From: Lineus longissimus
Lineage: Eukaryota > Nemertea > Pilidiophora > Heteronemertea > Lineidae
Assembly (NCBI RefSeq): GCF_910592395.1
Contig: NC_088310.1
Span: forward strand, 11,851,501-11,915,500
DNA length: 64,000 nt
Direction of reading: 5' to 3'
The first letter of the stretch is position 1; every line of letters starts with the position of its first letter. Below the pieces are notes generated by a model, which saw only the letters and a program-made list of their open reading frames with translations, did no database searches and was not told the DNA's origin. Below are positions 43,882-57,125 of the stretch, one piece after another. A program made the translations under genes and the position numbers.

Positions 43882-46800
43882 AATATTAAACCCATTGAAC
43901 CTGGAACATGACATATTCAAGCATATCGGTAAAATGACTATTGTTCACTTGCTCGTTTGAACCAAAACCTCTGCGCTATCCTGCAGCCTCTTCGCTTCCT
44001 TTAGACCAATCGACATGGAAAAGTTGTTCAGAGGTACCCAAGATGACGGTGCGCATGGTAGAAGTTTTAGAACATAGTAGTACGCGTATGTGACATGAAT
44101 GCGAACAGAAAACGTCACTGTCTGTTATTGCCCTATACCTGAAACTTTGATGGGCACAAACGAACACAACAAAAGGAAGTAGATATTTCGCACCAAGACA
44201 TGATGAATATTGTTTACCACTAAATTAAAGTGTGATGACACAGCAGACACTCAAATGCCATAAAGGAAGTACACAGAATTTACAGTTCAGTGTAAAAGTT
44301 CAGCAAGAGATGATGCAGTGTTATGTGTCCCGACCAATATGCAAACAGTTTCGTCATATTTACTGCATCAAAAATTCGCCGCATATTGAAAACAAACTGC
44401 TATTTTTTCGATAGTCAAAGCAATGTCAAGTAACAAACGCGCTAAACAATAAGCGACCTTACCGCCACTACTAACATGACAACCAGGTACGAGGTATAAC
44501 AGCGGTTTCTTGTCGGCAAAATAGGACGAAATGTATTAGCAAAACAACTCCCACTTCAGCGGGGATGCCGAAGTATCACATTTATTTGAAACCGAAAATG
44601 ATCCCCTCCCCTCTTCGTCCATGATTCAACGATTAAAAAAATTCAAAAACATGTGCCCACATGTGCTAGGCGGGTGGCCACCCGCCTAGCAGTGAGTCAC
44701 AGTCGGCCAACAACAAAAATCCTTATTCTGATATGAGTTCTGATTTCCCCGTTGCTGTTATGCTTCAACTGCATAACGTATCGTACACTTGTCAGGCAAA
44801 ATCTTCAATGTCACAGTGGTATAGATATGATAACTTTTAACAGGTTGATCTTTTTGGGCCACCCGATATATCGAGATCAGTTCTCCTCCACTGCTGAGAC
44901 ATGCCGTCTCGGTATCGTGGGAGCCATCAGAGAGGTAACCGGTTTGGTTTACCTATCTGGTGACACGAACTGCTCGACAGTCCAATTATTGGATCGTTGC
45001 CTGCCTACTAATACTAGAAAAGAAGGGGTTCCAGTTTCACTTATAACCAGGATCGATTCATTTGGAAATAATATATAGGTATTGGTTACGTCTTCTAGAC
45101 GTAATATGACACGATATTGATTATAGCTTCAGGCATTGAGGAGGTATAAAATACATGGAAGAATGCGATACCTACCCAAGCCGTGACAGAGAGGCTGAAG
45201 ACGCTTCAGTGGCGTCACTGGGGTACTTTAGAGGGCTTGTAGATGTGACTGTGGTGAGAGAGAGAGGCCGGCTGCGATGGGTATTCAAAATAGCTGCATC
45301 ACTGGACTGCTAGATTTAATGGATTGTGACTCATGGATCACCACCGCCTGGATGGATTGCCAAATTCCCAAATCCCTATAAACGTGTCCCACCATGTACA
45401 CGCACTGGCACTGCCAACATGGATTCTTCAGTCTCATACTCTTCACCAGAGAAATCGCTGGGCTATTACCGGCGGTTTTACATGAACTACAAAGCTTGGA
45501 CAAGGTTTTTATTGTTGCTGACGCACTTTTTAAGTCAATGTGTTAATGCTGGGTCGCGGCATTCAATAGCATTCCGCGAAGATGACGTCACTGCAGCTGC
45601 TGCCCTCTATTTCCCCATCGCTGAATTACAGGCAATGTCGACAAACATACGGTTTCGTAATTGATTCAGGCTTTCTAACTAGGGCAGTTAGATTCAATCT
45701 GGCACATGTCCGAGTGTTGGAAATACTACATAATTGTTCTGAATATTTCTCTCTCTGACTCTATGGTATCATTCATGCTTAAAACAATGCAGGGTCAAAG
45801 ATAATTGACTTTGAAATAAGCTCAAATGCGTAGAAATAAGTGTCGATGTCCGACTGTCATGTGACTAAAACGTCATGAATATCTTATTCAAATGACCTTG
45901 TGAGCTATAAATAGTAACGTCGCGGAATGCTATTAGACAGTTGTGATAATGACATCATGAGGCTGTGTATTGCAACATGCACGATAGGCGTACCGGTAGG
46001 CTACACTACATTACAGCATGCTGTGCGAGCAACAGCAACTGAGGCTGTGCATACGATGTGGATACATAGGCCCACATTGTACTATTTTGCTTGTTTGAAT
46101 GTCTCTGCTGAGTGCATTGGATAAGGAACCAATCTATACACTAGTACACTTAAATATCATATCCCATTTTTCGAACGATCCCAATGCAGGCGGATCCCAA
46201 TCCATGATCTGAGTCACAATCCAGTGAATCCAGCATTCCAGCAATCCAACTTATTCGAATACCCGGCTGCGATGGCGCGGTGGAGCTGATTGTTTCATAC
46301 ACCATTAATAAGGAGGTAGTCTAGAATATGATATGTGTACTACAACGAGGGATGAAGGGCATGTTTCAGGCGCCTACCAGGCCATCAACAACCGGGCAGG
46401 ATGCGGGTTAGAGATCTTTACTAACGTGTAGACATACTTCCATGGCGTTTGTAAGGTAAAAGCCTCGGTAAATGTTAAAAATTGTACATTTTATAATCAA
46501 GAAATGATAACGAATTTCGAACTTTGGAAAAACCAAAAGCTTTTCCTTTTTACAAAGGGCAATGACTAGACTCAGGCTGTTATTTTTTGTAACTTTAATT
46601 GAAAGATAATCAAGACGAACAAAATGATACCTCATTTAAGTAACCCCAAAGATAAATAAAATGTCGAGCAGTTTGCCGTTAGTGAGATATCCTACGCAGT
46701 ACGGGGGCATATACGTGGATGCTGGCATATCTTAGTTGGGTTTTAGGACCTTATGACAATATAATAATTTCATTATTTTAATAGCTTATTCAGCACTATC

Positions 46801-47446
46801 AAATTTGTCGAACAATTTGAGTCATGTATTTTGTGAAAAAAAATCACACAGCACCAAGCTATATGAGAGCTAGATAGCCATTGGACGGGAGGCGCTTTAT
46901 CGTATGAGAGCCCCCTATTGTCAGAATTTTGGTACTTACATGTAGTGTAAGATGATATGCTGCAGTAATTCTTCCACTTTCTAAGTCTTAGATATGATGT
47001 TATTGCACATACACGCACGTTCACGAAAATATTGCGATAAATAATCGGAATTTGTAGCTAAAAATTGGATGAAACTGTGAGGACAAGCGCGCATGTGAAA
47101 CGAGATTATTCCCCAATCTTATGCTGAAGGTAAGAGTTCCTTACTGAAGGGAAAAGTGATACTTTTACATCGTATTGTGACACAGCAAAGAGTGCTTAAA
47201 GAACTCGAAGCGGGAGATGTTTATAGAAGCCAACATTCTCCTTAATTAGAGAGAGACATGTTTATATCTTACATGTATCTTCTTATCATGAATTGCCCAA
47301 ATGATGCTCACAGCGGGTATAAATTGCCCAGATGGATATATATTGTAACCGGTAAACATACAGGGTATGAACTAAAGACCAATGAACTGACTATAGTGAC
47401 CAATCCTTGGGAGGATTTCAAAAATATCACGGGGAGGATCGGGCAG
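43882..47446. other. No recognisable gene apart from a palindrome
   Basis: Noncoding. Two stop-free stretches (44752-45078 and 45326-45664, about 110 codons each) have no domain signal. A TATAAAA lies at about 45144 upstream of a 52-codon ATG frame, without other support. Confidence 0.5.
44665..44690. repeat. Perfect 26-bp palindrome
   Basis: GCTAGGCGGGTGG followed directly by its exact complement CCACCCGCCTAGC, with no loop, GC-rich in an AT-rich setting. Confidence 0.97.
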
Positions 47447-47448
47447 GT

Positions 47449-47554
47449 GTAGCTAGTTTTTCGGGGGGGGGGGGGGGAGGTTCAAAGACATATTTTGAAA
47501 ATCATTTTCAAAACACATCAAAGGGAGGATTTGCCCCCCCCCCCCCCTAGCTAC
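47449..47554. repeat. Inverted repeat built on G15 and C14 runs
   Basis: GTAGCTAG at 47449-47456 and 15 G at 47463-47477 face 14 C at 47534-47547 and CTAGCTAC at 47547-47554. The two arms can form a long G:C stem. The centre holds TTTGAAAATCATTTTCAAA, itself palindromic. Confidence 0.8.
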
Positions 47555-47610
47555 CCCTCGTGGCTGGGTTATGTCACATATTCCCTCAAGGAACTTCTAT
47601 GCTGAATTAA

Positions 47611-47688
47611 CCAGTGCAGGAGCACGAGCGTGACACGTACTGTAATTTACCAGTAGAGGAGCACGAACGTGACACGTACTGTACATTT
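47611..47688 (+). repeat. 39-bp tandem duplication
   Basis: Two copies of CCAGT.(C/G)AGGAGCACGA.CGTG followed by ACACGTACTGTA, starting at 47611 and 47650. Confidence 0.9.
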
Positions 47689-47689
47689 T

Positions 47690-48017
47690 CTTGGTGTTTG
47701 TTTAAAATGCAAATGGGATGGTGTCTCTGCTACAACCCCATCAGAATCGATCGCTGTGGTTGCCATGCCAGTGACATTTAACGCTGCTCAAGTTACAGAC
47801 TTTCTCCTAATCAGCACACAAGCGCGGTCCTTGCGTGGTTTAAACCACCATGCGAAGGGATAAGTTTGCGTGCTGGAGGCAGGCAAACCAACAGGAAACA
47901 AAATATGATATTTATTTCTCCAGGGTATCGGTATCGAAAAACCGCACGAAAAAGAAGACAATATCAGTAAAACGATTATAAAGGAATAAGGCTACATTTT
48001 ATTATGGCTGACGCTAT
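47690..48017. other. No recognisable gene
   Basis: Nothing supportable; a 64-codon frame has no domain. Confidence 0.5.
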
Positions 48018-48021
48018 TTAA

Positions 48022-48305
48022 AGGAACAACTTGGGCGTGGGATTTACCTAGCAAGGAGGATAATGTGCCAACTTGACACCATACGCCGCCACTTGTAGTA
48101 TTACACTGACGCCGTTCTCTGATAACGATTTTCACCAGTGTTGGAAAGGCAGTTTGGGGCATGGCTTGTGAATTTCACGCAGGTCTAAGGTGCATTTTTA
48201 TCGCAGTTCAAAGAGTTTTCATTAATCATGTTTGGAGAAGTTGCGGTCCTGCTGGAAGCCGTTTTTGTACAAAATAACAACTTATCTCATGCCCAAGTTG
48301 GCCCT
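48022..48305. mobile_element. 284-bp TTAA-flanked MITE
   Basis: TTAA lies at 48018-48021 and 48306-48309. The left end AGGAACAACTTGGGCGTGGG and the complement of the right end, AGGGCCAACTTGGGCATGAG, agree at 16 of 20 positions. No ORF. The start AGGAAC is shared with the 31.7 kb TTAA element, which suggests the same superfamily. Confidence 0.78.
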
Positions 48306-48309
48306 TTAA

Positions 48310-49415
48310 AGGCAGTTTCTAATGCATTTTACAGAGAAACAACTGGTTAATTTTGCGGCAATCATTTTCACTTTTGAGAATGCTATGCCTAACTCTATCC
48401 TTACCCCTAACCCTGACCCATCCTAATACTGATTATAATTGGATTTTTGTTCGTAATATGCGTACTTGAAGTACATGTACTACTTGTGTCCAAAAATCCA
48501 GTTAGAAGTTGTCATTCGTGACAACAACCGGGTGAACAATATTTGCATTAAAAACATGTTTTTGGTGACCCTTGAGGCGCATTTGGCCGCCAACCCCCAC
48601 CACCCTCCCCACCTCCCACCTTTAGCTACCGCCCGGAAGGATCAACCTCAATTCGAACACTTCATTATATTAATGGTTTCACGAAACATATATCAAAACT
48701 ACCATGACGGAAACTGTACATATAAAGTCATGTACCAGGTACATATCACAGCAGTGTCGATGCCTTCACGGGTCCATTTGCGAATCCGCATTTCATGTAC
48801 CATCGCTAAACTGTTGTTCATTTGGCCACACTTTATCACGCATGTTTTAAAATGTGTAAATCAATAGAACAGGCACAGGCACAGTACAGACAACACTCTA
48901 CGTAGTGCACATCGAATATTATTGATCATGTTTCTCACGTCTGCAGATGGGACAGCAATATACGTAACGAAATCCTAGGGTGGACACAGTTTCATTTCTT
49001 TTTACGACAAGTTTTTGAAACAAAAATGTCTCAAGTGCGCATTGTTGTTTTCGTTGTCATCGTCGTCGTTGCTAAAAAAAACCCAAAAAACACTACAATT
49101 ACCATTTCAACTAATCTTCTTCTCACATGTCTCAGAAAATGTTCAATTGTAAGTTCTCAAATTCGGGGGGCGGGGGGGAGCTTGTGAAATTGAAATATTT
49201 TCTTTGCTAAATTCATTTTACACGATCCCTAAGAGGGCCAGTCGACGTTTATTTTAAAAAAACGCAGCTAAAAAACTTACTAATTGTCAGGTGGATGAAA
49301 ATGAAACAACTCGTACAGTCATCTCTTCTCACTGTGATTCGTAACACTTGCGAAGTGAGACTGTTGCGGTTTGCATCATCGGTAATGCGATTTCGGGTAT
49401 GCATGTACCAGGGAG
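48310..49415. other. No recognisable gene
   Basis: A 133-codon open frame (48466-48867) has no domain and crosses a CCACC-rich low-complexity tract. Otherwise noncoding. Confidence 0.5.
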
Positions 49416-49539
49416 TTTTCGCAAATCTCCCGAAACGCCAAAGCGAACGCCTATCTCATTCTTCGACATCGTAATCGGGAGGTCGAACAATGGGATAGGC
49501 GTTCGCGTGGGCGTTTGGGGGGGGGGGGGATTTGCGAAC
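49416..49539. repeat. Long hairpin (52/58-nt arms, 14-nt loop)
   Basis: Left arm 49416-49467 and right arm 49482-49539 are inverted copies. Both contain GCGAACGCCTATC(C/T)CATT and TTCGCAAATC. The right arm differs by a 13-base G run (49517-49529) where the left has CTCCCG. There is no target duplication that I can define. Confidence 0.85.
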
Positions 49540-52500
49540 AAAAACGTGCATTACAGATTTGAACAAGTTGCGATGGACTAGAGGAAGGAGTATCCATCAA
49601 GGGTAAGGCGACTGCCCCGACAAAAACAGAATAAGTCTCTAGCAAATAAGCACCTCAGATAAATCCTGTTTTGCATCTCATTTTTCTCTCACTGAGCCAC
49701 TTTCCTTTGTCGATATTCAAAAACCCAAGAAGCGTTAAGCTGATCTCATGAAGAATGCACCCCTTTCAACCTGAACAATTTTATTTCGTTTAACTCATAA
49801 CGATTGGTGGTAAGAAAATACCCTGCTGGGCGACCTCTTCCTATTCCCTCTATACCCAAAGCATTAGAGGAGAGAGATTCGATTAAGTCTCCGAGTATCG
49901 GCTTTAGGTTCAGGTTTCAGCCTTCCTTCCATGGTAATGAACGGCCCTCCATCCCACTGTTTGGCATGTAAACCTATCCGCCACTCGAGCGCTGATTCAC
50001 AATGGCCAAGGCGTTCTCGAATTATCATCTCAAGCGTATCCCCTTACACCAATCGAGAGAAACACAATTATCTAGGTTGGTAAAAGTGTAGATTACAAAT
50101 CGATGAACGAGGAAGATTAAATAGGCACCACTATGAAATACTTGATGAGGTTTGTGGCGACTTGATTCCGAATCAAAACTGATTTTAGGAACTCAACCTG
50201 ACATCCTATCACCACCGCCACACTATCTTGAACATCAACTGGGGTATTCTTAATTGCGGTGTTCAAGTTACTAGAAAGTCAGATTCTTAATACACACGTT
50301 TTGAGGAGTTTATCTATATGAGGAAAAATTCAGCTAACTAAAAAAAGCTAATTTTAATGAGTACCAAAATGTGTTAGAGAAACCAATCCAATTATAAAGT
50401 GGGTTTTGGATGGCACGCTCAAAACCCGTTATGCCCGCTGACGCGATAGGTTTCATTGATAAATTTAAGCAGTTTCAAATACAGTATTATTTTAAATTTC
50501 ACACATAAGTAGTTAATCATGTGAGTAACATGCAGCAACTGGATAGCATTATATAACATGTTGGTCTCTGGTCAGTGATTTGAAAAAGTGTTAATCGCCC
50601 AACTATTAATTATAACTACTACAATCAACAAGTCCAATGTGGAATTTGTACTCATAGTTTTTTAGCTGTTTCTTTGGAAATGACAATTAACTATGTTAAT
50701 CTAACAAATTACATACCACAGTTTGAGCACTGAAACTATCTATGAAAATTTACATTCCCTCTCGATCCTCAAAAGGACTGCATGATCAGATGGCGCAATT
50801 CTTACTCCCTCAACTCGAAAGGGACAACCACCCAGAAACTGGAGTCATCAAAACCACCTCTGACACAATTCCTTAGCATGTTACCATTTTCAAACATGGC
50901 GGGGTCAAATTCTGCTTAGTTACAAAGTATTAAATTCCCGTCCGCCGGAGGTGTTGGTTGGTAACTTGATAGCGTTATTGTCTTTTCTATTATTCTTGAA
51001 TTGTGATTGTCATTCGATACTCAATAACCGATCAGAGACCAGTCGGTGTACTGCCTAATGAAATACCACCTCACTGTCAAGTCTACTGTTTAATCTCTCT
51101 TAATCTCTACATGTAAGCTAATTGAGTATGTACAAGTATTCTTTCATCAATCTTTTTGTGTGTCGTTCTTGGCTAGATTCAAGAAATGGCTTCACCATGG
51201 AAAACAATTTTAATCGTGATGTTGGTGTGGCATGCTGTTTCACCGTGAGTATACCAAATGCATCCTTGTTTGCGAATATCCTGATCCCACATGAACGAAG
51301 AACTTTTGACAATTTCTTGAATATCTAGGAGATACATGTAGCAGAAAGAACATGATACTACTTCGGTGTCATTTCGGTTGATATAAAAGCGCCACAAACT
51401 GTCTAAAACATATTTGAAAAAAAACCGATACTGATATCTTGGTAAAGGAAAATCGCAAAAGGATTCCATTCATTAGAGGTTTCGGAAGAATATGTATATA
51501 GCTTTAAAGATATATAATAGCATGTTTCGACATAAATGCATCATTGACAACAAAATCATACTGGTAAGATCCACGCCTATTGCTTGTTTATCCTATAATC
51601 ACCAATGGCGTGTTCAAATGAGCCGAGCCGCTGCATATACAATGTCATACAGTGGAACTTAAACAAAGACTGGCTTCCTCAGACGCAACATGCTCCATCC
51701 GATCTGCCTTAATGGGTTAAGGCAGTGCGAAATCGCAATGTGCAGCATTCTTGTAAGAAAATAAAGAAATCCATTGTAAGAGTCAAACACTTTCTTCGCG
51801 GTATCTCGCTGCGTCGACCGATGCTTTATCTCTTTCTAATCTGAAGTGCCCATTCAATCTCTGCACCAAGCAGCTTATTGATGACACAGATTGCATGATC
51901 GTCATTTGTCAATCGATTTGTCAATGAAATGCATGGCGGTTGCTCTTCATATTCACCTATTCTAGCGGTACTCCAGACAGGCATCAATGCACCCATGGTT
52001 TGGAGCACACTGGGGATGTCAACTAAGAGCACAGGTTCAATTCAAAAATAAACAAGCTTTTATAACTCACAGTTGGCCATGAGTGGGGTCCGTCTGGTTC
52101 AGATGGTTCAATGCCTTCTTTAAATAGAAACTGAATGGAAGCATGCCAAAAATATCAGATAATTCTAACGTAAGGACATCAAGAAGTTTCTTCAAATCGC
52201 GCATTTGCTCCTTAGTATGTATTATTGCTAGCAACGCTTAGCCTATTGCTTATTGCTTGGTATTGAACACTGTCGATCATCTCGAGATGATATCTGCTCT
52301 GTTGATCATGATTGATATTGTCTTGACCCTCAGTGTATTGACCATGATGTTCTGAGGCTGCATACAAAAAACACTTCTGGATGTTCAGAATGGGGGGTTT
52401 TTTTCGAGAAAAAAACCTTAATTCCCAGAAGAAACCATCACACCTCTCCTTAAATACGTCATCATGATGGATGGAATCTCCCGACGTCCCGTTTATATAA

Positions 52501-52850
52501 ACGGCCGTGATTTCTTGGTTGAAGCAAAATACAATTTCTACTGCATGAGAACATTCAATTTGTCTTTCAAACCCTCATGCTTTAGGGGACGTTGTAGAAA
52601 TAATTTGGTCAAATACACAATTTTGAGAAGCGTTTTGGTCATACCGATTAGGTGATTCAAGGGAAAAGACCGGTTTCTAGGATGTTTTGCAAATCCCGTT
52701 TTCCGACAGCACCTTGATTCCGATTTTCTTGTTAAAAAATGTCGAGCAATGGGATATATAGGCGTCCCCGTTGATTTTTCAGGGGTTTTCGGAAGTTCCT
52801 TGTTTATATCTTCAATACACTATTAGGAATAAGGATCGTTGAGCTGATGC
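49540..52850. other. No recognisable gene
   Basis: 3.3 kb of AT-rich sequence. Open frames up to 96 codons, none with a recognised domain. Confidence 0.55.
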
Positions 52851-53020
52851 ACACTCTAGATGTATTTTTCCAGGAGAATTAAAAACCCTTTGAGGTTTTA
52901 GTTTGAAAACATTTGGGGTTTCCATTTTCCTTAAATAACTCTAGGAGGTGCCTATTTGTGTTGCATGAAAAATCCTAAACGGTTGTTCAAACGCTCAAAA
53001 CTCCTTATTTCTAAGAGTGT
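52851..53020. mobile_element. MITE family A, copy 4 (best right end)
   Basis: The left end ACACTCTAGATGTATTT is decayed. The right end CTCCTTATTTCTAAGAGTG is followed by TA and is the inverse of the 34.2 kb left end. Internal AAAACCCTTTGAGGTTTTAG, TAGGAGGTGCCTATTTGTG and TTGCATGAAAAATCCTAAAC match the family. Confidence 0.7.
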
Positions 53021-53021
53021 A

Positions 53022-55803
53022 TACGTACCAGCCTGCATTGCATCAGATGGACAACGTAACACCGCTAGAATCCTACAGCTGATGGTAAAGATACGTCCAG
53101 TGTATGAAGTCAGCTCTTCTCTTGCTCATATGAGCCTTCTTGGAACAATTTGTCCCGCTGTTATCGTCATGAAATATTCAGCGATACCTGACACCTTTGA
53201 TCGAATCGCCGGCCAGATGTTAATGGTGAATCAGGTTTTATTGTAAGGTGTTCATCCAAGATCGACTAGTATTTGGTTACCGATCATGCAGGGATCAACC
53301 ATGTTCATCTTTCTATCCATCATGCAGCGTGCAACTAAATGGTGTACAGTATTCACAGTAACGGTGGATTGCTGATTTAGAGATGGCGATACCAATGGGG
53401 TGAAACAGAAAAAAACATGCCCGTGTGTAACGCACGAATCTCAGTAGGATGATAGCATGTACGTTCGTGTGTCTCAAAGTTCAACAGTGTCGAAATAGGA
53501 CGTATTTCTGTCTTTTGTTCTCTTAGAATCAACTGATGGAAAAAAGACCTACGGGAAGGGGCCACACTAGGTGTAAAACTAAGGCATTGTCTTGTAAACG
53601 TTTCCTGGGTTTAAGATATAATCGGCGTGGTTTCTCCAAAAGTTCGACGCCCGGTTTACCCTATGTGAGTCTGTGATGTCGTTTTTGATGTAATGTTTTT
53701 GTAAAAATTTATTGTTTGAAGTGTACTGGGGTAAAATGTCGGCCCTGAAACAAAGGATTCTCATACGCACGCTTAATCTCTGAGGTATTTACGGTCATAG
53801 GACCATATAGCATAATCGATAAGAATGCAATGCGGTCGGACACTTTATAGATATTTACAGAGTTTTGAAGCTGACATGCAATTGATGCCATCAACAGACA
53901 ATAACAGTCTTCAATATACAAGTAACTTCTTTTTTTGATAAGACATTCTAATGACGTTGACTGATATGACGGAATGACTAGAGATGTATTCTCAAAAGTA
54001 CGACTTAACTTTTTATGCCCACACGATTCACTATAAAGTGTTCTTAACTTTTCTTGCGACAGATGTGTACTCGGTCATTCATAGGGCGATTTTCTGATCG
54101 TTATGTAATGACCTGGAGACGATGCATCCAATTTGCTGTTCGCCTCACCGAAGCATAAATGGTGGCGCCAGTGAAATCCTATCCGACCATCATCTAACCA
54201 GAGCGTGGCTAACCTCTCGACCAGTGACCTGAGAACAGTTCCTCTTTCTTCAGAGATTTCATATGCCTTTCTCCTGGTTCCTTTACTTGATTTCACTTCT
54301 TATAGGGATTACCCCATCAGCCATGTCGGGCACCGCCATCCCTATTCGACCACGGACGCCAATTCCTGCCGTCGGAGACACCCAGCATTGTTGAAATTTA
54401 GCTTAAGTTACACTACATTAACTGATGAAGGAGTGATTACACAGTCAAGCCGTTTGACTCGTGTCGCCGCCGGCAGGACCATTTCACTATACACACTCCT
54501 TTTGTTGGGGTTTCTTAAACGCGCCTAGGTTTCCCACGAAGTCGCAACTGCGTATTCATAGTTAATTGGTGGTCGTATCCTCTCGGATTTCGATGGAGGA
54601 AACTTAATCTAGTCACCCGACAGTCCTATGCAATTACCGCCGAGCTCTGGGTGCTGGCAGCCGAAGATCTTGGGTGCCCCGTGTTACCTGATCCCTCCCT
54701 TGGGATCATCTTACAAATACCAGTAGAGTCTGGAGGAAATCTCCATCATGTTTGTAATTTAATAACCAGTCATCTTGCTTTCACTTCTGGTGACAACCAT
54801 CGCAACATGGCGGAGACAGGTGGGCAGAGAAAATTGTTAATTTTCCCAAAGACTAAAAACACAGCGAACTTTTAATCCTTGTCAAAAACGTAATGACAAA
54901 AATATGAATTAAAAATGATCCTTTCTACCTCTTTTTACAGTGCAACTGCATTACTATTGCATTTATATCACTGGTTCAAAGGAAGTCTCATACTGCCAGC
55001 TAAAATAGCTCGCCAAGAAGAAGCTAGTGGCCACAGTAGCCCAGCGTACACTGTCGTATTCTAGTATACGGAGCCCAAACGCTCTTTTATAGGGGTTAAG
55101 GGTGCATTTTCTCATTTTTGCAATCCTACCTAGCCTTTCCGACCTATAATATCGACGAGTCCATGTCAGATATCCGATAGACCAACCTGAGTATACGCAT
55201 AACCAGTGTGGCAGCGTGTGTATCCGGGACAAGGATGTGCCACAAGTAGAGCTAACATATACATACCACAGAGAAACACATCCTAAAAACCAGATATTTC
55301 AAAAAAAACATCCCGACTTGCATTTTTCAACATTACAGAGGGTTGAAAATAGCCTTAATCTCTTAACTGCTTCTATTATCTAACACGAAGCATGCGCACG
55401 TACACTATTAATTGGCCAGCCTCGCCTTGCTGTAAAAGCAATACTCATGAAGTGATTTGAGTGACTGACAATGCAGTTTAAGTTCCACTTAATATGCTGA
55501 ACACAATAGAATTGGGGCATGTTTACTTGGTTGGTAAAATAAAAAGGGCTTCAAGATCTCGGCCTGCCCAACTGTAATGAAAAACATGTCCCAATCCTTT
55601 TCAAGCGGAAGAAGCGGAACCAAACATTGCCCAACAGAGTTCCATGCACCAGGTAATGAATGCTTGCAACAATTCGACAGGGCACAGAGACGGGTGCTCT
55701 CGGAAAGGAAGCAAGTGTTCTCCTCTCTCCTAGGAGGTTCAAAGTATTTGAGCGATATGTAACTAATCACTTGACTGTAACTTGATTGCTCATAACATGT
55801 TCT
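53022..55803. other. No recognisable gene
   Basis: Noncoding. Frames at 54205-54528 (107 codons) and elsewhere carry no domain. Confidence 0.5.
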
Positions 55804-55807
55804 TCGT

Positions 55808-55862
55808 GGCTCAGCAGAAAAGAAGGTAATATCTAGTGCCAGGGGTCCCGAGTTTGAACTCC
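55808..55862 (+). repeat. tRNA-derived SINE head (decayed)
   Basis: TGGCTCAGCAG resembles a Pol III A box, and 35 nt later GGTCCCGAGTTTGAACTCC resembles a tRNA T arm and B box with two changes. The spacing suits a tRNA-derived SINE. The body and tail after 55870 are not identifiable. Confidence 0.4.
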
Positions 55863-57125
55863 TTAGTTGTGTGTATATTTCATTTCACCTGAGCGCTGTC
55901 ACCTGTCCTTTTGTATTTGCTTGCTGCTGCTGCTGGTTTCATCCATTCATGTCAGCTTTTTAAAAAAACATCTAAAAACACTATGCCCTTTCTACAACGA
56001 CCTAAATATTAGCACAGCGTTAAGTTAGATTGGGTTTCATAACACCAATTTATCAGAATGATATATATCTAATTGCAATATACCAGTTTCCATGCTAGTA
56101 AATGATATTGTATAAATATCTCATGACACAGGGAAAGTGTGTGCCACTAATTGTTTCTCTCCAAGAAGTAGTAAAATGCTATGCCAACCGCACACCTTGA
56201 CAGTTAATAAATCAGAAGATCTGGTCGTGATGGCAAGATCGATTGGTCACACCTAAGGAAGATATGGACGTTTTTGGTAGAGTTTTTTCTATCGGATCAT
56301 AAAATATGGACCATTGTTGACCACGACTATTAAGGCTTTTATAACATGTCCGTTTATTAAACAGAGATCAGTAATCATAAGATGATACCTGCAGGTAACA
56401 AGGTCATCGTGTCATTCTCATCTCCGCCGTTAATGACGTGATCATTAAATCTGAACTAGAGGGCATGATTACAAATCACAAATTACACAATCGTAGAGAA
56501 ATAATGTGGTGGGTGGAGATATGCTCTCGTCCTATTCTGTGACGGCCCATGCGGTCATCTTCACCTGAATGACGCCATGTGTCGCCTCCTTTAATTAATC
56601 CGATGACGACAGTGGCAGCGGACGTGCCCGTACACCAGCTAACCGGGGTGTCTCATTACTGATGAGTTCACCAGTAACTCCGGTGTGGACACTTGTCTCG
56701 CACAATCAGCAAATATTTCCACACGTGGCTCCTTCGAATAGCAATAGAACGTGCTAAAGCGTTAAAACAAGAATCGATTAAGTGTAAAAGGAACAACCAC
56801 AGCATGAAGTTTTATTATGTTCCAATCTCAGAGTCTGTAGTTAACTACTTGATGACAAGGGTGGTGTGATCTACCTTATTAGTGATTAATGAATTGGAAG
56901 AAATTAGGGTTGAGTTATTGTAAAGTGTGCTTGTGACATTTTTGTAAAGGACTGTCAAAAGGGTCACAGGGATGATTTTTGAGATGTAATTATTCTTTCA
57001 TATAGGTATTTATAGAACTTCAATTTTTGCATTTTCATACATCTGCAATAGCTGTGCACATCGTATTTGATGTATACATGTAATATTCTTTCCAACACTT
57101 ATATATGTTTTTGTCTTGATTTTAG
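55863..57125. other. No recognisable gene
   Basis: Noncoding sequence upstream of the exon-like frame; nothing I can support as the preceding exon. Confidence 0.5.

Noticed and set aside
45144-45310. TATAAAA plus 52-codon ATG frame as a small gene
   Set aside because: There is no other support; both are frequent by chance at this base composition.
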